Source: Clytia hemisphaerica (Eukaryota > Cnidaria > Hydrozoa > Leptothecata > Clytiidae). Taken from it: a DNA stretch of 64,000 bases. This document shows, piece by piece, positions 46,601 to 56,985 of this stretch; the stretch's first letter is position 1; each line of letters opens with the position of its first letter. The DNA lies in the NCBI GenBank assembly GCA_902728285.1, contig CACVBU010000994.1, forward strand, positions 1-64,000, in the 5' to 3' direction. Position numbers and translations under genes: made by a program. The notes under the pieces were generated by a model. It did not search any database, was not told the DNA's origin, and saw nothing but the letters and a program-made list of their open reading frames with translations.

Positions 46601-47481
46601 AGGTCTTTGTCTTCCTTAGTTGGGTTCGGTCGGTAAATTCCATCAATGGCAGCAAGAACTCTGTCTATAATATGGATGATTGATCGGTTACTTTTCAATG
46701 CTTGACTAACCAATTGATTTAATCGAGTGACGTTATTCTCGGAGATAAGCACCAAAAATCTTTCGTGCAATTGGATTGTGGCGCAAAGTTTTGAGTTCTT
46801 AAAGCTTTTGTTCATTAGTTGTAAGCGCATTTCACGGTTTTTGCTTTGACTCAATCGAACTTTATCACTTAGTTGGTCATTTACTTATCATTCTAAGTTG
46901 GTCGCTTTCAATGATTCGTCTTCGGTATACTTTTTAAGTCCTCTGTCAAGTATGCTCGTAAGAGTTTTACTCGTTTTCAAATTTTGGCACCATTGCGACA
47001 TGCCTTGTGACGAGTGATAACCATTTTTGGCACAGGAAATGCTATGCAAAGAATCATTTTCAATAACAATTCCATTTTTCCTCAAAAAGCCACCTGGCAG
47101 GTCACAGTAAATATCAAGTAACTTTGGGGAAATTCCAGAACATTGGTCATGATCATCTTTGAGCTCTATAGTGTCAATTGTTGTCAAGGTGTTTTTGCAA
47201 ACCTCATCTACTAAATCATCCACCAATTCCTTTATGTCATCAGCATCATTAGTTTCTTTTGATAAAAGAAAAGTGAAGTCAATATCATCTTCCATGTCTT
47301 CAAAATCATTAGGTTTAGCTAATTTTTTAAACATGTCTCGAATGTCTTTGTTCTTTCTTTTGCGTCCTGACTTGACATCCTGACATGACTTGACTTGACA
47401 GCTAGATACATGCCTTTCCCAATTCTTGGAGTTAAGACTCCCTTTTTCTCGGTCACAATTTGGACATTTTACATTTTCCAT
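43622..47481 (-). pseudogene. Large multi-exon transposase of the 6.7 kb element
   Basis: Reading starts at ATG 47,481 (MENVKCPNCDREKGSLNSKN), a C-x2-C...H-x4-C finger. The frame continues through TGA-TAA at 46,890-46,885 to 45,970. Exon boundaries seen are acceptor TTTTTTTCAG at 45,797, donor AAG|GTGAGT at 44,026, and a last exon ending TGA 43,622. Candidate catalytic residues are Asp in SLKMDESFTTP, Asp in NFCTDGDPTRRR and Glu in DGSDQLERFFGNIR. A TGA at 44,173-44,175 is followed in frame by CIHCRKWVPLSDLRAHIGRH and CGFCGRETCK, then NPCTNRLLKCPVQGC in the last exon. The donor after KYSN near 45,970 is unclear. Length would be about 1,200 residues. From memory, the DGSDQLE, WRSGYY and CGFCG words resemble basidiomycete hypothetical proteins. 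Confidence 0.75.
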
Positions 47482-47730
47482 TCTATATATTATTTTTAAC
47501 ACTGTAAAACAGAAAAATTCTAGATTATACAGTCTTGGATGGATCATGATGGGTGTTGACTGACTTGTTTATTTTTATTTTGCAACCATTTCCTAAATAA
47601 AAATTCAGATTCATTTTTATTGGAGAACAAATCGAATCAAAAATATTAAATGTTGAACATTCTTTCTTTCAATAAATGTTCTGATACAATCGTTAGCTTT
47701 TCTTTCTCCAAAATGAAACCGATTTATGTA

Positions 47731-47818
47731 AACATTCGAAATTCGAATATTTCAAACATTCGAAATTCGAATATTTCAAACATTCGAAATTCGAATATTT
47801 CAAACATTCGAAATTGAA
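47731..47818. repeat. 24 bp tandem repeat upstream of the transposase gene
   Basis: CATTCGAAATTCGAATATTT plus CAAA is repeated about 3.6 times. Each unit holds overlapping TTCGAA palindromes. It lies about 250 bp upstream of the gene start, inside the element, so it may act in promotion or transposase binding. Confidence 0.8.
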
Positions 47819-48017
47819 ATTTCTAAACATAACAAAAAGAAAGAAAGAGAAAAATAAACAGATAAAAAAAAGAAGAAAAAAAGATTTTAGTTATGGCACA
47901 TGCAGTACAGTGTAGTACCATAATACAACTGGCAGTTTTTCGATTTGGTTTGATCAAATCTAGCTGAATATACTACATTGTACTATGCTTTGAAATTAAA
48001 GTTTACTTTGGTACCAC

Positions 48018-48090
48018 CCAAATTAGTACATGGTAGTAATTTTTTCTGGGATTTTTTTAGGGGACCACCCTTTTTACTACCATGTACTAA
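48018..48090. repeat. Subterminal repeat, right copy
   Basis: This direct-orientation copy matches 41,553-41,611, including TTTTTTCTGGGATTTTTTTA and ACTACCATGTACTA. Because it is direct rather than inverted, it is separate from the terminal inverted repeat. Confidence 0.75.
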
Positions 48091-48161
48091 ATGGAAATAA
48101 CTTTGAAAAACCACCACCCCACCGGCCATGGGTCACTACACTGAACATGTACCCCCCCCTG

Positions 48162-48587
48162 AAGAACATGATATTCTAATTAAAGAACATAACACAACTA
48201 TGAAATGTTGTAAAAAATGGAAAAAAAATCTGTCCTGTACGTATAATTGTAATGCATATTTATCCTTGTTAGCTATAACTTTCTCAAAGTAGAAGTTATT
48301 GATTGAAGCTAAAATTCAGAATCTAAAAGGCACTTATAGTCAAAAGCACCCAATTTTAGGCAAAAATTAACCAGTTAAATCATAATTGCAGTTTATTCCT
48401 GCTACCAGTTTCAAATTTTTAGATTAGACGAAATAAGTTCCCCCAAAATATTTAATCTGCCTTATTTGAACAGGTCTAAAGCTTTCTGCTAGACATAGAA
48501 ATCCTAGAAAAATCTAATTAAAAAATAAAAAAATTTATATAAATAAAAAACTATTTACAAATACTTAAATCTTTTTTCTATATTTTT
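48162..48587. other. Non-coding stretch
   Basis: It begins with the 7 bp target duplication of the transposon. The rest is A+T-rich with nothing I can support. Confidence 0.4.
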
Positions 48588-49511
48588 TTAATTTTTCCTG
48601 TATTTTTGACTCAAAAAAACGTGTCGACACATGTCATAATCCTGTTCTAGATCAAAATCGTGTTTTAACTTATTGTAAATCTCTGCCACCTTATCAGGAT
48701 TGAGTTTTTCAAATCCATGCCAGCCCTTTAAATTACATGTTTTTAATTCTTCAGGATGAAAATTATCAACCAACATCTTCAATCCTGCGGTTGCCATCTT
48801 GCCGACATCTTTTGTTTGTTTTGGGGGCCTGCTTTCCAGATTCATTTGCAAATCGTCAACGGAGATTGCAGGTAAGGTGTCCTCACCAGTGAAGATTAGT
48901 GGGTTGCGTTCAATAGCAGTCTTTATGTCTTTTAGTTGAGACATAATTTCAGTGTTCATGTTTGCTACAACATTTTTGAGAGAGATGACTTCTTCTTTTA
49001 ATTCGCTATTTTCGATCTTTAAAGCAAATACTTCCATTTTCAGGGATTTGAAGTCATCACCCTCGCAGTGGTCTTGTCCAGTCCTCGATTCGTTATATGC
49101 CTGGATGACCCCACTCAGCATCGAACCGGATGATGGTATGATCGAACCCAAATTTGTTAAAACTTCTCGTGTGTTCTGTGGCGTGGATTTCAAATGTGTC
49201 GGTCGGTGGATGATGGCTGCGATGTCAAGTGAATCGTCAACGTTTCTAGTTATCGCGTCTATCTTCTCTGTCATGTTAATGCTGTCATCATTGTCAGTGA
49301 AGGTCAATTTATTACAGTCCTCGTGATCAGTAACCGTATTATCAGTTGGTTCGTAATTACCTGACGTCTCAAAGATATTGTCGTTGTCAGCCGTGGCGTC
49401 AACAGTCTCGTTGGTTGGATGGTCGTTACGGAGCAAGCCTGTTGCTGTACTTGAGTCGTCAACACTGTCAGGATTTGTCACTTTGTCCAGTTGGGGGCTG
49501 TAACTTGCCAA
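48588..49511 (-). CDS. Coiled-coil protein with BEN-like C-terminus, open reading frame intact
   Basis: 307 codons stay open. The N-terminal 90 residues are Asp/Thr/Asn-rich and look disordered. Residues about 155-205 form a predicted coiled coil (LKMEVFALKIENSELKEEVI, then SLKNVVANMNTEI). The last 75 residues (GLKMLVDNFHPEELKTCNLK and DPDKVAEI-like helices, ending CRHVFLSQKYRKN) are reminiscent of BEN domains, which bind DNA; this is a weak call. An ATAG acceptor-like site precedes residue 1, and no ATG is at the start, so it may be the last exon of a longer gene. It could belong to a transposon or to the host. Confidence 0.45.
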   Translation of the reverse strand: MASYSPQLDKVTNPDSVDDSSTATGLLRNDHPTNETVDATADNDNIFETSGNYEPTDNTVTDHEDCNKLTFTDNDDSINMTEKIDAITRNVDDSLDIAAIIHRPTHLKSTPQNTREVLTNLGSIIPSSGSMLSGVIQAYNESRTGQDHCEGDDFKSLKMEVFALKIENSELKEEVISLKNVVANMNTEIMSQLKDIKTAIERNPLIFTGEDTLPAISVDDLQMNLESRPPKQTKDVGKMATAGLKMLVDNFHPEELKTCNLKGWHGFEKLNPDKVAEIYNKLKHDFDLEQDYDMCRHVFLSQKYRKN

Positions 49512-50139
49512 AGTTGAGAGCCTATTTCATAAGAATATCGAAATTAGAATGCGACACTCTCTAAAATTATTCGACACTTTTAAGTCAAAATTTAGAAATA
49601 TTAGTCTGAGTTTTGACAAGCTGACGATGATTTTGCCTCTGTTATCTTTGTTATGATATAGATAAACGAGTTGAGAAGAGTAGAACAACAGAGACTTTTG
49701 TCGAAGTTTTGACGTTGTTAGCAAGGTATTCCCAAGTGGTATATCATCAAAATCTATTGTTTCATCTTATGCTTTTAACGAGGCGGCAACGAAGCTAGCA
49801 GCCTTTTCTACAAAAAGACAAAGGAGATGGATGTCCAGTCGTTTATATGTTCATGGTTTATATTAAAACAAGTTTTATTAGCCAGAAAGAAGTGAATTGC
49901 TTTATAAAGGATATTTATTTCTCCGACCATGATGGAGTTTGTTTCACTATTGTGAGTGATTCTTAAATTGTTTTAACTGCCTGGACTGCTTGAACTGCTT
50001 GATATGGGGGGGTTTACAGTTTGGAAGGTGGGATACATAAGGGATACAAAATTCTTCAAGAACCAGTCCCAAGGCCCATAAAGTTTGAATTAAACTATAC
50101 CACTAAATTTTCTTTGGATCAATTCATCTGAAACATCGG
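49512..50139. other. Non-coding stretch
   Basis: A+T-rich. It may hold upstream exons of either flanking gene, but none can be supported. Confidence 0.35.
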
Positions 50140-53100
50140 CAGAGACTTATTGTGTATTTTGCTAAAATCACCGCAAGACATTGAGCGTAATGACAAAGTA
50201 ATGGGCATTCGCTCAAATTTTGCCTGCACATTTCACGAAGACAAGGTACCAATAGAGCATGTCAAGAAAGCTGACGGAAATGGGGCATATTTATACAGAG
50301 GGAATCCGAAACGCCTCTACTTCTTTGATGACAACCTATGTGTATCATGCCATTTTGATCGTGAACAAGAAAAATATTTCATCAATGAACGCATCAACTC
50401 AAGATACCAGCGGAAATATGTATTATCTGATAACGTGTTCGAATTGCAACGAACATACCATTCATCAAAGCTAAATCCTACCTTTCTCAGGATGATGGCC
50501 TTCATTCGACCAGTGGACCAAGCCAACCACACACCGTACTATTTTCTTTCTTATCAGTGGACTGATGGAGTGGAAAAGGAATTTCTTGTTGGTAGGCATG
50601 ACAACGCAAAACACCCCCATGCTCCAACTTACTTTCGTCAAACCAATGAAACAAAGAAAAAGGCTGAAGAAAAACTCGAAGCAGGCCATTCGTGTGGCAA
50701 GGTGTACCGGGACCTGATCAAAGATGCAAAGGTATAAATAAAGAAGTTTGTGTGTTTACGTGTGTGTGTTGGAAAAGTAAATTCATGCTCACTAGTGTTT
50801 TTTTTTTGTTTTGTTTTTAATTTTGCAGGCACATGCTTGGGTCTGTCTACCTTATTAAATGGGTTAATTTTTGTGCGGACAAAATTTTGTGAAAAGGGGT
50901 TTTGGTAATAAAATTATGCCGCTGTAGAAGTCGTTAACATTTTGGTGACAGATGTGTCAAGAAAGGTGAACACATACCTTAAGGTAGTTCAAATTGACAT
51001 TCTTGAAAACCATTATTGAGAAATTGATTCTCATACTTGCGATCTTACAAAGTTCTTAAATTTTTTTGCAATTTCAGACGAAATAAAACGTTTCTATGAA
51101 CTAGCTTATAGGGGCCGTCCATATAGTACGTACGCACAAATTTTCCAAAAATTGATACCCCCTTCCCCCATGTACGCAGAGAACAATAGAAATTATGTCA
51201 TTTAAACAATAGATGTACGCTTTTGCTTTACTCCCCTCTCCCCCCTTCACTGCATACGTACTATATGGATGTCCCCCTAATAAAAATAAGATGTAAACCT
51301 TTGATATCTACATTGTAGGATCCAAGTCATGAACCACGAAATCCAACTTACATTTACAATATCAATAGAACCCTTGCACCCAAACCAGCTGCCTGTGACT
51401 TGAAAAGCGAAGAATGTGAAAGAATGATAAACGAGATGAAGCAAAGTGGACACATTACCTCTCCTCTGTCGTTTTATCTTCTGAGCAATACATTGCATTC
51501 CATGCCTCAAAAAGAACTCTGAATGATGTAAACAGATTTTGTGTCGACAAGGACTTTACTTTTGTGGTGGACACAACATTTGAGTTATCAGATGGATTAT
51601 GGTTGACTGATAGCTTCTTTGAGTATGGAGTATTGATCAATTCTGAAGGCAAACACCCTAGCTTTCCTGGCACCTACATGTGGCATTTCAAGAAAAATGA
51701 AGAAAACTATAGGTGAGCCACTTGTTTATCTCTCCAAAGATTAGATTTTCAACTTTATATTGTAAATGGTCCGATTTGGCTGTAATTTTGCACACATGAT
51801 GATCCTTGGGTGAATATCTGGGTTGTTTGTTTCATTTTTTCAAAATTTTGATTTTTGGGGCCTGGGGACAAGCTTTTTGCCAAAACGCTGTGGCAGCCTG
51901 GAGACTTTTCAAAAATGGTCAGATTTGGCTGAAATTTTACACAGTTGATTCTTGAGTGAATATTTGGAGGATTATTTTCATTTTTTGAAAATTTTCACCA
52001 AAAGGAGGCTAATAACCTTGGGGTACGCTAGAGACTTATGAATTGGTCTGATTTGGATGAAATTTGCATACTTTATCCTTGGGTAACTCCCTGGGTCCCC
52101 TAAGGTGAACTGACATTCACTTAGCTTAAGAATTTTCCAATTGGGCCTACAAAGAAAGAAAACGTTGATTTGAAAATGTTTTCTTCCATAATGGTGGAAA
52201 TTATGTAATGTAGCAAAATGTAATATCCTCTATACCCTAACCTTTCTTTTTAAGAGCAATTTATTTCTATTTTAATTATAGAAGGTTTGCAACAGAAATG
52301 ATTCAATCCGATCCAAGGATGGACATGACCTTGATAGTGCTATTAGCAATGGACTTGGTTCTGTCCTCTGCCAAGCTGAAAAATTGTACTGTACGCAACA
52401 TGTACAAAACAGAGATTCCTTTAAATTAAAGCAGTTGGGTGCAAACATAAGTACAACCAATCGTATTATGTCGGATATTTATGGAACCTAAAGTGGATTT
52501 GTTGCTGAGTTTGGTCTTGCTGATGCGTCAGATTCAGAGGACTTCGAAGTCAAGCTTGAAAGTCTTCAGACCATCTGGGATTCCTTGATTCCAGGATTCC
52601 ATGCCTGGTTCCTGTCAAACAGATCTACCATCTTCAAATCAAATCTTGTGCTGTCTGCTCGAAAACACTTGAATATCAAAGGGCGATTTTATTCCAATAC
52701 TGTAGAGAGCGAACACAGTCTCCAGGAGAAGTACCTGGCCGAGGAATTCGCTGGTGAAAAGGATATTGTCCATGTAAATCGACTCCTTATTGGCTTCATT
52801 GATGAGTTCTACTCTGAATTAGTGCGAAGCATTCGAGGTTTAGGCCGCTACCGTCTGGCTCCAGGTCATTAGCAGTTTTCCGTCGCACCACACAAATGGA
52901 ATCAGTGGTCGGCTGAAAGAATACAACAACATGTTGATGTATTTCTCAATTTCTCACCTTCAGCTGTTGGTTCATACACAAAGCCTGCTGCAGCTGGTTT
53001 AAAGAAGGTTCCTCGTGCCAATTGTTTGTTGAAAGAATCCAGGTCCTAAAAGAAGCTGTTACCCCTATCAAAATCAGCAAAAGAAATGGTCGAAAAGATG

Positions 53101-53530
53101 AATGGAAAGTCACGGAGAATGGAGCAGTTGCAAATGAAGGTGAAACTCCAACACACAGTCGAGACAAACTTGACCAAGAAATTGATCCATTAAATCCAGA
53201 CCGTCTAAACAGAAAGTCCTTTTTCCTTGTCCATCGAAAGGACTCTAAAAATTGTCCTTTGAGTGTCAAACGTTGTCATGTCTGAAGGCGATTGTTTGGT
53301 AAGGAAGATTGGGTTGTTGTGAAGACAGAAGGAGTTCGTAGTTTTACTGATTCCAAAGGAAATTCCAAGACGAGTGTTGGCAACGTCTACATACACTTTC
53401 TCAGAGGCTGCCTTGCAGAGTTCTAGCAAAACTTCAACTTCAGTATGGTGATTGTTTTGTTGAAAACTCTTGAACTCCTTCCAGCCAGTGCTGAACAACG
53501 GTTGAGACGCCTTGGGTGCAAATTCGAGTG
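50140..53530 (+). pseudogene. MULE-type transposase, spliced, decayed
   Basis: Exon A (to 50,731) encodes a 195-residue open part (FACTFHEDKVPIEHVKKADG). Its donor AAAG|GTATAA joins acceptor TTGTAG at 51,318 in frame (AK-DPSHEPRNP). Exon B has the first DDE Asp in DFTFVVDTTFELSDG and ends at 51,712 (AG|GTGAGC). Exon C starts 52,282 and carries DLDSAISNGLGS, then YSNTVESEHSLQEK, where the Glu is expected. C-terminal words (RKSFFLVHRKD, VVVKTEGVRSF) run to about 53,530. Lesions are frameshifts near 51,490 and 52,320, TAA at about 52,490, TAG at 52,870, and more near 53,030 and 53,283. A MITE sits in intron 1. Confidence 0.7.
51111..51277. mobile_element. GTACGTACGC MITE, 167 bp, in MULE intron 1
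   Basis: The ends are GGGGCCGTCCATATAGTACG and the mirror CGTACTATATGGATGTCCCC, with TA at 51,109-51,110 and 51,278-51,279. It belongs to the same family as 13,995-14,152, with the same internal AGAGAACAATAGAAAT and TTTAAACAATA words. Confidence 0.8.
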
Positions 53531-53984
53531 AGAACTTTAAAATTTCTACCAAGCTAAAAATCTATAAATAGTAATATCCAATTGCTCTGACTCTTCACAA
53601 ATACTTTTTTTACAATGGATATTACAATTTAACCTTTCTTCTTTGGATTCAGCGTTGAAACATTAGGTTCAAATTTTCCTGTGCACTTTTTGAAGACGTA
53701 GGTGGTTTTTTTAATCTTGGTGATTTTTGTTTTCTTGGTAAAAACGGTCTTAGTTTTTGTTAGTATTTTCATGTTATTTGTTAGTATTTTTAGAAATTCT
53801 GGAATACCAGGTTTGGTGGATAGTGTCTTAGATAAAACAACCAAGTTTAGAGTCTCAGACTCTTCTATATATTTGACTTCTAAGCTTGAAATGCATTCCA
53901 CGCTTGGTTTATTTTTTATTAGCTTTTGTTACATTTTATTTTTGTTTCCGGCTTTTAAAAACGAAAAGTAAAAGAAAACTTTAT
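53531..53984. other. Non-coding stretch
   Basis: T-rich and repetitive (TTTTTGTTAGTATTTT words near 53,755-53,790). No gene is supported. Confidence 0.35.
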
Positions 53985-54310
53985 ATATTATAATATGCAA
54001 TATATAGCAATGTGCCCTCCCGGTTATTACCATAATGGCTTTATGGCAACTCCTGAACTTGGGCACAGGATGTACGGTTACACATTTTGTGGATTGCATT
54101 GTGGAGTCACAAAAGTGCTCAAACTGCGAGCAGCGAGCAATGCATAATGCAAATAGTGAGCGTCTTAAATGAAGACTCTCCACCCAATCCAAGAGTGCTC
54201 AAACTACAAAAGCAGCGAGCCAATATACAATTATAGCAATGTGCCTCCGTTATTACCATATGGCTTATGGCAACCTGAACTTGGGCACAGATGTACTATA
54301 TTATAATTTT
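53985..54310. repeat. Imperfect duplication with doubled-base differences
   Basis: AGCAATGTGCCTCCGTTATT...GGCACAGATGTAC (about 54,233-54,295) repeats a segment at 54,007-54,077. The first copy has extra single bases every 5-12 bp, mostly doubling a neighbour (GTGCCCTCCCGG, CATAATGGCTTTATGG). A second shared word, AGTGCTCAAACT, occurs near 54,115 and 54,195. Confidence 0.7.
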
Positions 54311-54326
54311 TTAAATCATTACTCTT

Positions 54327-54567
54327 CTGTGCTTAATTGTAGGGGGCTTTGCAATTTTTGGAAAAAAATCACCCCATAGCATTTTATAATGACTCCCCCA
54401 TTTTATGAAATTTTCCTGAAAAAGTGCCAAAACCTTCATTTTCCTAGGTTTTTTTTGGGAAAATCACCCCAAAATCACTTAATAATGAGCCCCCCCCCGT
54501 TTTACGATTTTTCTTCCAGGGTACCCACCCTCCCTGCTTATTCCACGCCCCCTACAATTAGGCACAG
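54327..54567. mobile_element. G-run MITE variant, 241 bp
   Basis: The terminal inverted repeats are CTGTGCTTAATTGTAGGGGG and the mirror CCCCCTACAATTAGGCACAG. The interior has CACCCC runs and TTTTCCTGAAAA words. The right flank is TA; the left flank is TT, so the target duplication is imperfect. Non-coding. Confidence 0.65.
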
Positions 54568-54681
54568 TAGTGTACTTTACATTTTGGGTATTTTTTATTT
54601 TAAATGTTGTAAATATTGCACCAATTGGGGATAGAGCGTTAAACATCCGGATTAATTGTTTTTTGAATCTTTTTCTGTTTA

Positions 54682-54912
54682 CTCTCGGGTGCGTAATAAG
54701 CCCCCCCCCCCCGCGAATAAAATTTTTGGGTAAATTTTCAAGAAAATGTGTTTTAAAGTTCCCATTTTTATCCTAATCTTGCTTTCCTTTTCTTTTCACA
54801 AACTTTCCACCCAGTTCATTTTCTTCCAACCCCTCTCCCCCGCCACCACTTAACTGAGATTTTTCCACTCACCCCCCTTATTTCAACCCCATGTTTATTA
54901 GGTATCCGAGAG
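54682..54912. mobile_element. G-run MITE family member, 231 bp
   Basis: The ends are CTCTCGGGTGCGTAATAAGC and the mirror GTTTATTAGGTATCCGAGAG, flanked by TA (54,680-54,681 and 54,913-54,914). The end sequence is related to the 300 bp MITE of the inverted arms (CTCTTAGGTTCC). A C14 run follows the left end. Confidence 0.65.
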
Positions 54913-55936
54913 TAGGTAGACAGTAAAGTCTTGTTGTTTTTTATCACATGCTTAATAGCAGACGTAATAAAGGTTTTGTCTCGCTTGTTCCTCTTTCAAA
55001 TTTAAAAGCGAAAAGTAAAGAAAATATTTATATTTTTAATGTATTTTGAACAATTTTAGGTACTTTTTTGTCTTGTAAATATTGTCTAAACTTGGAAAGT
55101 CAAAAAGATTTAGGTATTTTGGTCTTATATTTCGTAAATATATTGCTTCAAACTAATAACGCAAACTAAAGAAAAGTTTGATAATATCTGTAGTCTAGAA
55201 TTCATGATATTCATGATGTAATCTTTTATAAGGAAGCACACAAAATAATCCGGAACTAGTGGCAAAATTTGCCTGAAGTCACCGCACCTTTGTTGATTCA
55301 TTTTTTGTTTTCTTCTCCTGTCAGTCTACCTGGAGTTTGTTGTCATCTTGTACAGGCCGCTGAGGTAATGTCGCCTGACTGTCTTAAATGACAGCCAGCC
55401 TGTCCCAAGCCAGGATAAAGACAGAGGGACCCAGAGAGGACTAATTACCCTTTCATTGTAACATCGTCTCTCTAAGAGGAAAAAGAATTCGGCCACTCTT
55501 TGTTGTTTGTAGGTCTGACAGGAGAAAACATTTTATATTTTCATACTATATATATAAAAAAAATTGAAAAAAAAACGTATAATTATAAAAATATTAGTCC
55601 CTTTTTATGTTTCATCTTTATTTTATTTAGTATTATCAACACTTTCTCTCCTTGAGGTCAGATCTCTGATCTTCACCATATATATGTAAATCCTGTACAT
55701 ATGGTACAATCAACGATATTAAAAAGTACTACTCCTTCGAGCAAGCTGCAAGTATATAAATAATGTTATCTTTAAAACCACAAGAAAAAACTAACAAATA
55801 CAATTAAATAGTGTTTAAATTTTTAAAACGTTAGTTAATATTTGGTGCATGAAACAAAAAGCAATCAATCTCTAAAGGTTGTTTGCCTGCGTAGATGAGT
55901 TTCCTCCTCGGTCAAAGCTAAATCTTCCTCGGGTAC
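54913..55936. other. Non-coding stretch
   Basis: A+T-rich, with a small patch near 55,370-55,440 of CCTGTCCCAAGCCAGGATAAAG type. No gene is supported. Confidence 0.35.
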
Positions 55937-56345
55937 TTATCCTGTGCATTTGAGAATCTCTGCCTGAGGAAGTGTGTATTGGATACATCTCAAATTGACA
56001 CAAAATCGAAATGTTGAGTTAACTTGGAATGTCTGGTCTGGTGGGGGTGTAGAGGCATCCGTCACCACATGAAGGTCACCGATCATTATCACTCTTTTGC
56101 ATCGTTTACATTTTTGGGGCTCTACCTTTTTGCTTCTTAAAGTAACAGAGTATCCAATCTGCACCTTCAACGTTCACTATCCCAGCATTCACACCACCAA
56201 CATTTGCATTTGCTCTACCAACATTAACAGTTACGTTTGGTCCACCAACGTTCTCATTTGCATTCACTCCATCAACGTTCCAATTTGCATTCTCTCCACC
56301 ACCATTTTAATTCGCTCCATCAACATTCGCTACACCAGCCTCGAC
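55937..56345 (-). pseudogene. NVGG-repeat and Cys-rich protein fragment
   Basis: The upstream half encodes a tandem repeat of GVNANENVGGPNVTVNVG type, from a 24-36 bp DNA repeat. The downstream 77 codons encode KVEPQKCKRCKRVIMIGDLH and FRFCVNLRCIQYTLPQAEIL, a possible C-x2-C...C-x4-C zinc site. The two halves are in different frames, changing near 56,170, and the repeat part has a TAA near 56,308. It could be an exon of the small-gene cluster at 56-60 kb. I do not recognise the family. Confidence 0.4.
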
Positions 56346-56771
56346 AGTATTACTGGCTCCACTTCCAACCAAATATTTGTCTTTTGTCATTCAATTCCAA
56401 ATCTATAAATATGAATTGAAAAAATGTATGTCACTCCACCTTATCTATTAATTTTTGAAGTGGTCTGAAACACTATGACTCTCACCAAATATTTAAAATG
56501 CTCTCAAATTACAAAAAACAATACTAAGGGTACAAGAGTGGTGATCTTATTAACTTTTTGCAAAAATACAGTTAGTAGGCATATTGTCTTGTACAAACTG
56601 CTTGACCCCTGCTAAAAAAGTATTTTGCTAAACATTATGAATGCTCACAAAAATTACTACTCAATCATTACTTATTTTCAAAATTTGCCTAACAATCGAT
56701 GTAAAGTTCTCATGTATTTTTTTCAAATACCAATACTTTCCAATGCTTTAAATATAATAAATATTTCTTAC

Positions 56772-56985
56772 CATTTTTAGACATCAATTCAGAAGGAACT
56801 GCCTTCACTCCACTCAAAATCGTAATCTCTTGTTGTTGTAAAAGCAACTTGATAGAGGAGATTGCTGTTGTAATATCCATACAATATGCTTGCACACTTC
56901 TTGTTTTTTTCCCAAGAAAGAAAGGGCAATCACAGCTCGGTTGCTTGGATATTTTGACCAAATACATGTAAATAGTAATGATAAT
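56772..56985 (-). other. Exon-like segment, unknown product
   Basis: An open minus-strand segment encodes CDCPFFLGKKTRSVQAYCMD and SSIKLLLQQQEITILSGVKA, ending at a good donor, AATG|GTAAGA (56,772). The upstream acceptor is unclear. I do not recognise it. It may precede the NVGG/Cys fragment in one gene. Confidence 0.4.

Larger units (their letters stand above)
41479..48161 (-). mobile_element. Complete DNA transposon of unassigned superfamily
   Basis: The ends are CAGGGGGGGGGTACATG (41,479-41,495) and the mirror CATGTACCCCCCCCTG (48,146-48,161). The flanks are AAGAACA on both sides (41,472-41,478 and 48,162-48,168), a perfect 7 bp target duplication. The 6,683 bp interior holds one minus-strand multi-exon gene, subterminal repeats and A+T-rich filler. 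A 7 bp duplication and CAG start do not match piggyBac, Tc1/mariner or MULE. hAT usually gives 8 bp and its proteins look different. P-like or Kyakuja-Dileera-Zisupton relatives are possible. Confidence 0.85.

Noticed and set aside
47731..47818. CRISPR-like array
   Set aside because: The repeat has no unique spacers and lies in an animal transposon; it is a simple tandem repeat.
53205..53552. 115-codon minus-strand ORF
   Set aside because: It is antisense to the MULE C-terminal region, whose plus-strand words match the family.
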